From Odobenus rosmarus divergens (Eukaryota > Chordata > Mammalia > Carnivora > Odobenidae): DNA of 64,000 nucleotides. Both the position numbers and the translations under genes were made by a program. The notes under the pieces are model-generated. The model saw only the letters and a program-made list of their open reading frames with translations, was not told where the DNA came from and made no database searches. The first letter of the stretch is position 1, and every line of letters begins with the position of its first letter. Shown piece by piece: positions 1 to 10,574 of this stretch. The stretch spans positions 1,475,567 to 1,539,566 of the forward strand of contig NW_004450464.1 in assembly GCF_000321225.1 (NCBI RefSeq), read 5' to 3'.

Positions 1-317
1 TGGATGGAATTTTAATCGGCAGACTTGGAAGCAAGAGAGAGTGGGAGCAAATGCAATCTCGAAAGAAATGCCTCAAGTTTGGTGGCCTGTTAATTGCATT
101 ATTTCTATTTGTGGGTAACCTTTCAGATTATCTTTTCTCCTCAGCACGCTTTCATTTGAGCTTCGTGGGTGTGTCCTATTTAGTATTGAGCCTTCCTTTT
201 GTTCATTATACCAGCCATTCATTCAGAAAGCCCTTAAAGCCCAGAGGTTACAAATGTTAGGCTCAGGAGGCAGGCTACCAAGGTTCTCAGTAAAGATTAG
301 CCACTTACTAGTAAAGT
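1..317. other. Unique AT-rich sequence, no gene recognised
   Basis: A 69-codon frame at 51-260 (+) has a hydrophobic N-terminal part. It matches no family I recognise, and no splice sites or neighbouring exon-like sequence support it. I see nothing else here. Confidence 0.4.
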
Positions 318-490
318 GAATTCAGGCACGTTCTTTAACCACTAATTGTATCAGTTATGCCATTTTTTAAAATGTGGCTGACAATAATACCTGTCTCGTA
401 TTTGAGAATAAAATGTTATTCACAGACACAATTTAGAGTCCTAGCTATCACACGGTAAACATTCAACAACTGTTAAATCTTCTTATTCAA
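318..490 (+). repeat. MIR SINE fragment
   Basis: The block reads like the MIR 3' half. It has a degenerate TTCTTTAACC...TCAGTTATGCC segment, then AAAATGTGGCTGACAATAATACCTG in pieces, then a GGTAAACATTCAACAACTGTTA-like tail in place of the usual CTCAATAAATGTTAGC. It is strongly diverged, as expected for this mammal-wide ancient SINE. Confidence 0.6.
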
Positions 491-2989
491 CACTGTATAC
501 TCATTTATTACTTCAATAGAAATGAAACCCTATTGGATTGAACTTCTCTCTTCAGAAGACTCATTTGGAAAACAAAGATCTGTATGGAGGTTAGTTTATG
601 AGTCGGTAAAAATTAATATTAGGGGTCTTGGTTTGGGAGTAGGAGATAGGCCCTTATTAATATTTTCTTGATATTATTTAATATTTTAAATGATAATTTC
701 ATCGAGGTTGTAAGTAAAGAATAGATGTCTTGATAGGAAGTTAATCAAATACTCTAACTGTAGAGAATTATTGTCTGAGTTGTACCCATGCAACATAGGA
801 GTTTTCTTAAGGAATCATTAAAGGTTAATTTACAAAGAAAAAGCACTATAAAGATAAAATAAAAATAGTTTGCTCCTAAGCAGTAGTTCGGGAATATTCA
901 GTCACTGGCTGTAGCATCTTAGGGTTGATCATTAATGAACTACCAGTTGACTGGAAATCAGTCTCCGAAGCCATACTAAATTTCAGTATGTCACACACCA
1001 GATTGTTTTGGTGACATGACCGTTTCAAGGCTGCTCCCCTTCTGGCCATTCCTTTCCATCCATTGAATTCCCAAAGGAAGTACATAATGTGAAGAGAATC
1101 CCTGGAACAAAATGAGTTTGAACATCAGCCTTCACCGTGTCTCTACCGGGTTTCTTGCCAGACCTACACAGTACACACAAACTGTTTTTAACTTGTTAAC
1201 TTGTTTCCATCAGGGATTGTGGGTAGAGGAAGATTAAAAAAAAAAAAAAAGGATAGCAAGATAAAAGTTTACTGAACTGGAAACCTAAAGGACCTTTTCC
1301 CATCTGTTTGGCACAGAAGTTGTTATCTATTTGGGGTTACGGATTTCATCACAGTTCCGTAGACGTGTGACTTCCAGATTGTGTTAGTACAAAACAACAG
1401 CCGTCTAAAAGGCCTCCAGGATGCCTATACCTATTTTAGCCAGAGCAGTTCCTTATTTATTCTTCATTTTCATATTGAGCTTATATGCGAGAAACTCTTC
1501 CCTGTTCAGTAAAATAGGTGTAAGTTTGCTAAACTATGAAGTGGACACATAGTTTTTCTTAGTCTAGTCCTGTATTTCTGCCGCAGAGCATATAAATTCA
1601 TCAGCGAATGATTTATTATATTTTAAAATAAAACGCCAGGAGAGAGATGAAAGAGAACAGCCACTTATTCATAATACTTTCCTCTTCAAATAGACTCCAG
1701 TATAGTCTCATAAATTTTATTAGAACATCTCATCAGTTATGAGTACATTTTATTGCCCAACCAACAAAATCCTTATTTTCTGATGCATTCTTCAATCAAA
1801 TATCTAAGCTTTGTTCGATAATGTTGAAATGGGTTTCCAAAATATGATTTGCACCTACTTGCATATTAATGAATGTAGCATTTGGAGGATATTGACCTTT
1901 ATGTTTTGACATGCTTGATTAATATAATTATTTATTTCGTTGTTCTGAAGAGTTCATTTCTCATAACTATACTCAAATCAGGAAATGTTTTAAGATTTTT
2001 GTTGTTGTTTTGTTTTCCTGGGGAAATAGATGAATGTAAATTTTTTTGAGTATTTGTTTGTATACACTACTTACAAAGTTCTGTGTCTAATCAGTTTTAT
2101 ATGTAATGGAAGCCACAATGAGTTCAAGATATGAATCTTTTAGATACTGAATAAGAAATCCAAGAGTCTTACAATCATGAAGGAAATGAATCTCAAGTTT
2201 GGAAAGTAGCTTAAAAGTCAGTGGACCCCAAATGTTACAAAACTCTAAAGTGGCTGGGAGAAGGGGAAATGCAATAATAAAATTTTGCACTTTATACACT
2301 TCAAGGTAGTGCTTACATTTTTGAATAACATGCCCATGTTATTATAACCAGAAAAATGGTATTTCCATCTCAAGAAATACAATATAATTTTTGAATTTCC
2401 TCTATCAGTATCAGCCACTCTTTAACATAAACTGGTAAATTGCTACACATTTCTTCCCCCATTCTATATAGTTCTGACAGCAAGAAAGCCTTTCTTTCCT
2501 TTAAATTAAAGACTCTTTGCTGTCAGTAAGGTAACACATGTAGGTAGTACAGTCTGTGTGATGATGTAAACATATTCATATAAACTTTATATGAATTAAA
2601 TATGAAATGTCAGTTATGTATTGGATGAAATATTGGTCCCTTCTTGGATGATTAGATGAAGTCTAGGCACTTTTAGGTATACTGGATCATTAAATCAACA
2701 GCATTTTGGATAATATATTTAAATTATTTTGTATCAAGCAAAATTAATATCTTCTTTTAGCTAGCATGGAATATTTAAATATGAGGAGTAATGCAAAGCA
2801 GTGAAAAATGTTTGGTGCTATTGGTTCGGAAATGAGTTACTGCCGTCTGATTTGAAGTCACACTTTTCAATTGGGATACATGGTTCTTCAGAGGTAAGAA
2901 GTGAGGCTCTGCTGGGCAGAACCCACAGCGTCAATGAAATCTGCAGTGAGTGAGCTTTTTATGTGATGGGCAAAGAGTAACATATTAGG
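491..2989. other. Unique AT-rich stretch, nothing recognised
   Basis: About 2.5 kb without a repeat family or exon that I can identify. It contains a 15-base A run at 1236-1250 and only short chance frames (for example 876-1085 and 2087-2299, both minus). It may hide very old repeats beyond visual recognition. Confidence 0.4.
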
Positions 2990-3647
2990 TGTATTAGTTA
3001 GGGTTCTGCAGAGAAATAGAACAAATGGTATCAATAGTATCTATCTATGTATCTATCTTCTATCATCTGTATAGAGAAAGAAATGTAAAGGAATTGCCTT
3101 GTGTGGTCACGGAGGCTGGCAAATCTTAGATCTGGAGGGCAGGCCAACTGGCTGGAGTTTCCGACAGAAGTTGATGTCTTAGTCTTGTGGCCAAAAACCG
3201 TTTGGAAGTAGAATTCCTTCCTCTTCTGGAGACCTCAGTTTTTCTCATAAGGTCTTCAACTGATTGGACAGGATCCACCCACACCATGGAGGTAATCTGC
3301 TCTACTTAAAGTCTATTTTAAATGTTAATTTCACCTGGGGGAACCTGGTGGCTCAGTTGGTTAAGCATCCAACTCTTGATTTCAGCACAGATCATGATCT
3401 CAGGGTCATGAGATTGAGCCCGGTGTCAGGCTCTGCACTCGGTGTGGAGCCTGCTTGGGATTCTCTCTCTCTCTCTCCCCCTCCCCCCCCGTTCTCTCTC
3501 TCTCAAAATAAATAAATTAATTAAAAAATTAAATAAATGTGAATCACATCTAAAAAAATATCTTCACAGCAACATCTAAACTAGTGTTTGAGGAAACTCT
3601 TGGCTACCATAATCTAGCCAAGTTAACACATAAAATTAAGCATCACA
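2990..3647 (+). mobile_element. Ancient LTR-like element, split by a SINE
   Basis: It begins TGTATTAGTTAGGGTTCT and ends AATTAAGCATCACA, the TG...CA ends expected of an LTR. Between them is sequence I recognise as a common mammalian dispersed repeat: the AGAGAAATAGAACAAATGG start, a GATAGATA-like pyrimidine stretch, and the AACTGATTGGACAGGATCCACCCACA block near its 3' end. The likely class is ERVL/MaLR, but the exact family name is uncertain. A SINE at 3337-3534 interrupts it near the 3' end, so the LTR is older than that SINE. Confidence 0.55.
3337..3534 (+). mobile_element. Carnivore SINE (SINEC, older subtype), inserted in LTR
   Basis: A tRNA-Lys-like head (GGTGGCTCAGTTGGTTAAGC) is followed by the TCATGATCTCAGGGTCATGAG body, a CT-rich stretch and an A-rich tail. 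A TSD of about 17 bases flanks it at 3320-3336 and 3535-3551. The two copies differ at a few positions, which together with the divergent body makes this one of the older SINEs in the window. Confidence 0.9.
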
Positions 3648-3659
3648 AGTAATATTCTA

Positions 3660-4030
3660 GGTGGTGAATGAGAGGGCAAGTTAGTGCTGTTTTGGAGCTG
3701 ATGTTCTAGAGATGGGTGTGGAGGAGACTGTGTTCCATTAAGTCTCCAGAGAAAACTCTGGAGGAATCATATTTAAGCGGAAAATGTGGGAAGATGATGT
3801 TTTTCCAAGTAGAGAGAATATCATGTCTCATGTGTCTGAGGAACAGAAGGAAAACCAGCATGCTTGGAACAGAGAGATATGAAAGGTATGGGGGGATTGT
3901 CTATCATGAGATTGCAGATGGGGCAAGTGTTTGATCACAGAAGTCAGGGGAGAAGTTTGGATCTTATTCTAGGTGCTTTGAGAAGTCATTGCAGCTGTCA
4001 AGCCAAGACTGATATAATATGGATGCTTCA
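3660..4030 (+). repeat. Diverged ancient interspersed repeat, family unresolved
   Basis: The wording around 3945-4020 (AAGTTTGGATCTTATTCTAGG... GAGAAGTCATTG... ACTGATATAATATGG) matches a common old mammalian dispersed repeat whose sense copies read 'TTTGGATTTTATTCTAAGTG...GAAGCCATTGGAGGG'. I cannot assign a family name safely. The frames at 3716-3934 and 3864-4130 fall in it and are not treated as genes. Confidence 0.35.
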
Positions 4031-4279
4031 TGGAGAGAATTTTGAATATAAAGTTGAGAGAAAACCAACACAATCATACTGGTTCGTATTGGCCAATCTG
4101 TGCCTGGTATGTGTGAGAGAGGAAAAGTGAAAAAGAGAAAGAATTAGCACACGCACCTCTAAAGAATAAAAAGTTATCCATAGTGATTGAAAATCTTTCA
4201 TATTTGTGTCATCTGGGAAACATAAGTCTTGTTTGCAGAGCAATGCCTACCACAAGGAAACTACGGGTATATAACCACA

Positions 4280-4975
4280 CCGAGGATAAAACAGGCACAA
4301 CATATGTCACAGAGGGACTCCTGCTACCCCTCCAATGAAGTCCTCCTTAAATGAATGAGAAAAACACTACAAATCTAACAGAAGAGTGGACAAAGCACAC
4401 GAATAGATAGATCATAGAAACTTATCAGGGGCACTTAAACATATGAACAATTACTCACCCTCAATCATACAAATTGAAGAATTTCCAACACAAATTACAT
4501 AAAAGCAAATTAAATTTAAATGTTTTCACTTATGCTAATAAAAATAATTAAATTTGATAATTCAATGCAATGACCAAGGTGTGGAGAAAAAAGGTATTTC
4601 AATCCCCCAATAGGAAGGGCAATTATTTCTACACCTTTGAAGGGCAATTGGACAACATCTGTCAATATTTCAAATGCACATGACCTTTGAATCAGCTGTT
4701 TAACATTTAGGAATTTATCCTCAGATTTACTAATATATGTAAACAAAAGAGCATGCATTGCACATAGTTTATGGAGGCATAAGGTATGGGTAACCAAAAT
4801 GTCTGTTAATAGGGACATAATTAATGGGCATGGTATATTCAAAAACAGAATATAAGGTAGATTTTTAAAAAGAAAGAGGTAGCCATGCAAGTAGTGATAT
4901 GGAAATAGCTAGAGAAGAAGAGGGTTGAAGGATATGTATAGGAAGAAAAAATGATTGCTTATATTTCCATGTGCT
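4280..4975 (+). mobile_element. Old L1M-type LINE, 3' end, sense
   Basis: The sequence follows the end of L1 ORF2 and the start of the 3' UTR: CTAACAGAAGAGTGGACAAA, then AGGGCAATTGGACAACATCTGTCAA, TTTAGGAATTTATCCTC and GTCTGTTAATAGGGACATAATTAA, ending near TTGCTTATATTTCCATG. There are many point changes and gaps. The coding potential is destroyed. The minus frame at 4516-4890 is the antisense shadow of this element. Confidence 0.7.
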
Positions 4976-5397
4976 TTTATAACTTACTTACCATGTGCTT
5001 TCAGTCCTGTTCCCAAAAAACCAATTAAAAATAAAATTATCCATGTAAATGTTAAAGGAAAATTATGTCTTTCTGAAATACAGAAAGATGTCTTGCTTAA
5101 GAACAATATCTTGAAAAGCCCATGGATCAAATGAAATAAAAGTAAATTGGCCAATAAAATAAAAGCAAATAAAAGTTTCCTAAACATTTTTTCAGTGTAA
5201 AGTTTAGAATTATTTGAGAAACAAATTGCACGAAACAGGGAGAAAATTCTAACTTGTGCACTAAAGGTCCAACCAGTGGTTTAGAGATTAAAAAGTGCTG
5301 GGGGCAGACTAGGACTGCCTGAACACTGCTCTCCCGACTAGCTGAATAGACACCAGACCCAATCTGGTTCTCACTCTTATGTCCCAGATGAGGGAGG
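4976..5397. other. AT-rich unique sequence
   Basis: No gene or named repeat recognised between the L1M tail and the following LTR. The minus frames at 4984-5187 and 5127-5459 are lysine/phenylalanine-rich translations of AT-rich DNA with no recognisable motif. Confidence 0.35.
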
Positions 5398-5974
5398 TGT
5401 CCTACGGACTGAATGTGTCCCCCGCCCTCCAGATTCATATGTTGAAACCTAACCTCCAAAGTGATGGTATTAGCAGTAGGGCTTTTGGGAGGTGATGCGG
5501 CTCTGACCTCAAGAATGGGATCAGTACTTTGATAAAAGAGACCCTAAAGAGATCCCTCCCCACTCCCCCATGTGAGGACAGAGTGAAAAGGTGACCGTCT
5601 ATGAACCAGGACTTGACTTCTCAGCAGACACTGCATTTGCTGGCACCTTGATCTTGGATTTCCCAGCCAACAGAGTTGTTTTTTTTTTTTTTTAAGATTT
5701 TATTTATTTATTTGATAGAGAGAGACACAGTGAGAGGGGGAACACAAGCAGGGGGAGTGGGAGAGGGAGAAGCAGGCTCGGCGCGGAGCAGGGAGCCCGA
5801 CTCGGGGCTCGATCCCAGGACCCAGGGATCATGACCTGAGCCGGAGGCAGACACTTAACGACTGAGCCACCCAGGCGCCCCCCCAGCCAACAGAGTTGTG
5901 AGAAATAAATGTGTTTATTTGTAAGTCCCCCAGTCAATACTATTTCTGTTAAGCAGCCCTACAGGAGTAAGATA
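5398..5974 (+). mobile_element. MLT1-type (MaLR) LTR, split by a SINE
   Basis: A near-complete LTR starts TGTCCTACGGACTGAATGTG and runs through CATATGTTGAAACCTAACC, GGTGATGGTATTAGCAG-type blocks, TTGATAAAAGAGACCC, ATGTGAGGACAGAG, ACCTTGATCTTGGATTTCCC and GTGAGAAATAAATGTG, ending near AGCAGCCCTACAGGAGTAAG. This matches the mammalian MLT1A/B consensus as I remember it. A SINE at 5680-5881 splits it. Confidence 0.75.
5680..5881 (-). mobile_element. Carnivore SINE (SINEC), minus strand, inside MLT1 LTR
   Basis: A T-rich tail complement and AAGATTTTATTTATTT lie at the left. The head complement (GAGCCACCCAGGCGCCCC) lies at the right. A perfect TSD, CCCAGCCAACAGAGTTGT, flanks it at 5662-5679 and 5882-5899. 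Intact CpGs (GGCTCGGCGCGGAGC) and the perfect duplication indicate a young insertion. Confidence 0.95.
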
Positions 5975-6659
5975 GGTTGGTTGGAGATAAGGAGAGAACT
6001 TGGTGATTGGAAGTGAGGGCTTTTCTTGGCTCTTTGGTGATTTTATTATAGTTCCTGCAGTATCATACCAGAGCAGATCAATCGAATAAGTGGATGGTTT
6101 ATTATATTTTAAAGTAAAATGGAAGAGAGATGTGGCATAATATTCACACTGGAAGTTCATGTAGAGGGAGCATGTGAGTGGTACGATAAAAAAATTAAGT
6201 TAATCCCAGATATGGAAAAGGCATGCGATGACTTTTGGCAATTGGATAGAATTATAAATTTTTATCTAAGTTTCCTTATACAAAACCGTACATTCAGAAA
6301 TGCTATTTTCCAACACATCATTGACTGTACATTTGCTTTTATTTTCTGAAATTTGTATATTGGTTTACCTTATTATTTTATCCAAGCACTTTATTTTCCC
6401 CTAAAAAAGTGGTTTTCTTATCTCATCTAATTAATTACTCCAGAAAAAAGTTGTTTTTTTTTTCATGTCAGCTAACTCATTAGTAAGGAAGAAAGATGTT
6501 TATTTAAGAGACATACTAATTATATTACATGAAAACTTCACCTTGAAGAAGATGTGGGAAAGTAGAGTTAAAAAGAAATACAATGTGACATTCCCTGAAG
6601 GAAACAATGGACAAACTGATGTTGTTTAGATATATATATTTTTTATGTTCTGAATATGT
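5975..6659. other. AT-rich unique sequence
   Basis: No named repeat or exon seen. The 76-codon frame at 6119-6349 (+) has no recognisable domain. A T run occurs near 6452-6461. Confidence 0.4.
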
Positions 6660-6790
6660 AGTGAATTTAGTTCCCCAATTTTTAGGCCCCCACTCCCGAC
6701 CTTTATTGAATCGGTAACCCTGGGTTGGGGCCAGGAATCTGAGCTCTCCAGATGATTCTGATGACCAGTCAAGTGTGAGAACTTTTGCCT
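6660..6790 (+). mobile_element. MER5-like hAT DNA-transposon fragment
   Basis: Reads GGCCCCCACTCCCGACC..., ATTGAATCGGTAACCCTGGG, TTGGGGCCAGGAATCTGAG, CCAGATGATTCTGATG, then GTGTGAGAACTTTTGCC. This is the MER5A/B pattern (GGCCCCACCCCAGACC, CTGAATCAGAAACTCTGGG, AGGTGATTCTGATG, TTGAGAACCACTG). The left terminal part is missing or unreadable. Confidence 0.6.
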
Positions 6791-7474
6791 TAGGGCATCA
6801 TAATATTTTTTAATAATTATCATTTTTTCTATGACTTCAGACTTTTAAAATAGGGAAGAACCCATTTCCCTCCTAAGGAAGTTTACTTTTCATGATGTGA
6901 TAAATCTTTAAAAAAAAAAAAAGAAATGATGTGATCCTTGTTTGGATAAACATTTTAGAGCAGACTTGATATCTGATAGAATTCCATTTTGATATACAGA
7001 GCACCTTCTACATAATGAATTTTGCATATCAGATGGCTGAAACCTTTACACAGCCAGAATTTTAGGTATTGCATATTCTGGAAGAAAAGCACTGATCGAA
7101 TCCTTCTGAGATATTTAGTATCACCGATGGAAATTAATTATTTAAGCCACATTTGGATCTGTAGCAGTGCTCAGGAGGTAAGGTGTTTGAAAATCACTGC
7201 TCTTTCATGCAAATATACAAAATACAATATATAGAGTTTGCATAATAATGGGTATTTTGGGATTTCTAAATACTGACCATAATAGACTGCTGAGTAACTG
7301 CAAATAAATATAAGGTTGATATCAATCATACTTGTTCTTAGTATAATATCTCCAGAAAAAAAAATCTGGAAGGGAAACTCATGAGTTATTAATGATAGTA
7401 TTATTTAATTTAAAAGAAATGTTAGGAATAAAACAGATCATCTCCACAAAGGTTGAATATGTATATATAATTTT
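6791..7474. other. Unique AT-rich sequence
   Basis: No gene or repeat family recognised. There are A runs near 6910 and 7356. The frame at 7022-7234 (+) has no family signature. Confidence 0.35.
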
Positions 7475-7489
7475 TAGTGTATGTATTTT

Positions 7490-7689
7490 TTTTTTTTTTT
7501 AAAGATTTTATTTATTTATTTGACAGAGAGAAACACAGCGAGAGAGGGAACACAAGCAGGGGGAGTGGGAGAGGGAGTAGCAGGCTTCCCGCCGAGCAGG
7601 GAGCCCGATGTGGGGCTCGATCCCAGGACCCTGGGATCATGACCTGGGCCGAAGGCAGACGCTCAACGACTGAGCCACCCAGGCGCCCC
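7490..7689 (-). mobile_element. Carnivore SINE (SINEC), minus strand, young
   Basis: The T tail and AAAGATTTTATTTATTTATT at the left are followed by GACAGAGAGAAACACAGCGAG, GGCTCGATCCCAGGACC and CCACCCAGGCGCCCC at the right. A perfect 15-base TSD (TAGTGTATGTATTTT) lies at 7475-7489 and 7690-7704. The 71-codon frame at 7477-7692 is a translation of this SINE and not a gene. Confidence 0.95.
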
Positions 7690-7704
7690 TAGTGTATGTA
7701 TTTT

Positions 7705-8479
7705 GATGACGATCTCTGTTTGGAACATGAGGTTTTCAATATCCTCTGGTTCTACAAATATTTAAATATTCTCTGGTGGAAAGTTCCATGCCTGGCCAGG
7801 GATGAACTATCTCTAGGTTGTAAAAGCTTCAGGACTGGGCAGCTAATTAGGAATTTATTCATGCAAGATGCAAGTCAGCTTCTCTTTGGGACTCTATCCA
7901 AATAGACATCGCAAGCAAGCCTCAAGAGACATATACAAACCTGATCCATTAGTGCGTCTACCGACATAATTTATCATGCTTTTTAGTGTGTGTCTTTTGG
8001 GAACTATTCACCAACAAACTTTATTATTATTTTTATTATTTACTTATCTTTAAAAAAATTTTAATGCCGTTCTTGGGAAAACACATGGTTGTTTTGGGAT
8101 ACCTAATTAGCAGTTTCCTGTTCATTTTACTTGCAAATGTATTGCTTTCCTCTCTAGAAGTTTTGTAACAGCCCAGATGACAAATTGTTTCAGCTTCATA
8201 AAGATTTCACCAACTAAACAAACTGTTTAGCTTTAATTCGAAAGAAACTCAACAGCAGCTTATGGGTGGTACAGTATGGAGAGAAATCCCACCTGTCCAG
8301 AGGGTTCTCAAAGGATGTAGAAATCAAGCATCTTTCCGTCTCTTGTCTATCTTGATGACGCAGGTGATTTCTAACTGCATGCAAATGAGTATAAGTAACT
8401 TGACATCTTGAACAGCATAAGATGCTTCAAAAGAAATTCCCTATTTAAAAATTTCTCTTATGGGATTTTGGTTTTCTCT
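7705..8479. other. Unique sequence, nothing recognised
   Basis: AT-rich, with short frames at 7696-7905 and 7986-8168 (+). The latter is hydrophobic but rich in F/L/Y, as expected from TTA/TTT-rich DNA. No splice or promoter evidence. Confidence 0.35.
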
Positions 8480-8622
8480 CTGCTGAATCTTGTTTGACAA
8501 ACATTTATGTGGTGCCTACTATGTGGGAGGCTCTGTTGAAAGATGTTTAACAAATATTTATGTGGTGTCTATTAAAAATATGTGCCCATTAAAAATGCAT
8601 AGCAGTGATCCTTGCCTTCTCC
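8480..8622 (-). repeat. L2-like fragment, minus strand, with internal repetition
   Basis: GACAAACATTTATGTGGTGCCTACTATG resembles the antisense L2/MIR end (AACAAATATTTATTGAGCACCTACTATGTG). A second, related copy begins at about 8547 (TAACAAATATTTATGTGG), followed by ATAGCAGTGATCCTTGCCTTC, the next L2 block. The first copy looks like a partial local duplication of the second. Confidence 0.45.
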
Positions 8623-9420
8623 TGAATGACGGCACCTGGGGTAGCCTTGGTGAGTGCTGGGAGAGTGAAGCGTGGGGTTCTCTGGGAGCGTACTGACCTA
8701 AGCTCCCGGAAGTCAAGCAGTAAGGGACTGGAGGATTCTGCTGGTCCCTCTATACCCCACCCTCCTCTTGACCTGCAGCACACCCATTCCTCTACTCCTG
8801 GAAGTGTTGGTCAACAACAGCTCATATCTGGCACCTTCTCCACAGAATTGCCACCTGGCTCCTAGTTCAGGCACTGCTCCTCAAACTCCCCAGGCCCCAG
8901 TCTTGAGGTAATGACTGAGGCCACAGAGCAGCAACATCATTGCCTCCAGGTGAAAGCAACTTCCTGCTGCAGTTTGTGCTTCAGCGCTTCCTGGTGGGAT
9001 CAGAGGAAGCTGAACCCCCCCCCCCCACGGAGACCCCATTCTTGCTGAGCTTTTATCTTGGCTCTACCCTGCATCCCTTCCTCTCCTCTGCCTGACAGCA
9101 CCATCTCTGATAAATCTCTTGAACCTGCTCCTGAGGAACCTGATTTAACAGAGTGATTTTCACAGAGACCTGCAGGGTAAGTAGGAGCCGCTAGAATAAA
9201 AGGGTAAGAGAAGAGAATTTCATGGAGAGAAAACCCCGACTCTGAAGGCACAGGGGGAAAAGGAGTTCTAGCTAAAGAGCAGAGTGATGAGTATGGGACA
9301 AGCATTAAAGGGTGGGAAGGAGATGGGAGAAAGGAGTTGGTAATGAGCGATGAAGCAGAAGAGTTAAACATCTTTGTAAGCCAAACCACATTGATACCTA
9401 ATTAATGCCAAAAACTGTGA
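8623..9420. repeat. GC-richer block, probably an ancient LTR-type repeat
   Basis: The middle (about 8900-9150) contains AAGCAACTTCCTGCTGCAG, GCTTCCTGGTGGGATCAG, AGGAAGCTGAACCCC and CCTGACAGCACCATCTCTGA. This reads to me like a widespread ancient mammalian dispersed repeat, but I cannot assign the family. There is a C run at 9016-9026. The long minus frame at 9000-9389 (129 codons) runs through this block and has no recognisable domain, so I do not call it a gene. Confidence 0.3.
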
Positions 9421-9726
9421 AAAATCCAGATTATCACCTCTGTTTTAGTCTACATAAAACGTGATGTTTGAAATAATTTATTGGAGATATTTTAAAATAG
9501 TATTCTAAGATTAATTCCTTTGACTATACTGCAGGAAAAAAGGGCTGCTATCATCAACTACACACCAACTCCATGTTCAACCCCCATCCCAGCCTACAAT
9601 TATAAGGATGTATGTAGCAAGCAGACAGTGGGCAATGTTTCCATCCTGCTGAAATTCTCACTCATTCTCCTTTCCAAAGGAAGTGCTTCAAAATGCAGTA
9701 CAAACAAACCGAGGGTTATTGAAGGG

Positions 9727-9893
9727 AGGGGGTTGGGGGGGATGGTGTGGCTGGGTGATGGGTATTAAGGAGGGCACCTGTTGGGATTTGCTCTGGGTGT
9801 TATATGCAACTAATGAGTCGTTGAACACTACATCAAAAACTAATGATGTACTATATGTTGGCTAACTGAACATAATGAAAAACACACAAAAAA
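9727..9893 (+). mobile_element. Short L1 3'-UTR fragment, sense
   Basis: A G-rich start (GGGTTGGGGGGGATGG) is followed by GGGTGATGGGTATTAAGGAG, GGGCACCTG..., GCTCTGGGTGTTATATGC, GAACACTACATCAAAAACTA, ATGATGTACTATATG and an A-rich end. This is the reverse complement of the carnivore L1 tails at 11973-12167 and 56833-56893, with about 15-20% visible change, so it is older than those two. Confidence 0.75.
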
Positions 9894-9959
9894 TGTTTTA
9901 GAAATGGGGTGAGAGTTGGAGGAAGATGATTTTTAAAATGGGATTAAACATAAATTCCA

Positions 9960-10040
9960 TGAAAAAAAAGTAACATTCACAGGTTCCAAGGATTAGTATG
10001 TGGATGTTTTACAGGGTGCCATTATTCAACCTACTCCAGT
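9960..10040 (-). repeat. Possible MLT1-type LTR end fragment
   Basis: CATTCACAGGTTCCAAGGATTAG followed by GGATGTTTTACAGGG and CATTATTCAACC resembles the antisense MLT1 end (CACATTCTGAGGTACTGGGGG...TTAGGAC...ACACAATTCAGCCC). Only about 80 bases are readable. Confidence 0.3.
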
Positions 10041-10283
10041 TCTCTCGTACCATCTAGTATATTACAAAACAGTTTATAAAACCTGGCCATTTACTTCTCT
10101 ATGACTCTCAGAGAACAAAATAATAGTGAATCAAAGTATGTGAAGATTTTAAGTAAAGCATCATATGTTCCATAATTTCTTGGTGCCAGAGGGTAAAATA
10201 AAATGTCAGAAAAAAGTCCAGATTATAATGATATGATGATGATATTTAATAAATTCAATATTTAATATTAAAAAATAAAATGC

Positions 10284-10522
10284 CCAGGGCACCTGGGTGG
10301 CTCAGTCGTTAAGCGTCTGCCTTCGGCTCAGGTCATGATCTCAGGATCCTGGGATTGAGCCCCGCATCGGGCTCCCTGCTCGGCGGGAAGCCTGCTTCTC
10401 CCTCTCCCACTCCCCCTGCTTGTGTTCCCTCTCTCNNNNNNNNNNNNNNNNNNNNNNNNNNNNNNNNNNNNNNNNNNNNNNNNNNTCAAATAAATAAATA
10501 AAATCTTAAAAAAAAATAAAAT
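10284..10522 (+). mobile_element. Carnivore SINE (SINEC) containing an assembly gap
   Basis: The head GGGCACCTGGGTGGCTCAGT is followed by the TTAAGCGTCTGCCTTCGGC body, the CCCTGCTCGGCGGGAAGCC segment, and then N from 10436. The tail resumes as TCAAATAAATAAATAAAATC. The TSD AAAATAAAATGC is readable at about 10272-10283 and 10523-10534, though the A-rich context makes its limits approximate. Confidence 0.9.
10436..10485. other. Assembly gap, 50 N
   Basis: Exactly 50 N sit where other copies of this SINE have the CT-rich TCTCTCGCTGTCTCTCTGTC segment. The true missing length is probably only a few tens of bases, judged from the intact SINEs at 14456 and 15444. Confidence 0.98.
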
Positions 10523-10574
10523 AAAATAAAATGCTATATGAAGAACATGCTATAAATCTATAAAGCATAATTTT

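Noticed and set aside
3337..3534. tRNA-like A/B-box sequence as a tRNA gene
   Set aside because: The tRNA-Lys-like heads here and in the other 21 copies belong to the SINEC retrotransposon. None forms an intact cloverleaf with proper arms that I can see.
9000..9389. 129-codon minus frame as a gene
   Set aside because: It lies in a block resembling an ancient dispersed repeat, shows no domain and contains a C-run-derived Gly stretch.
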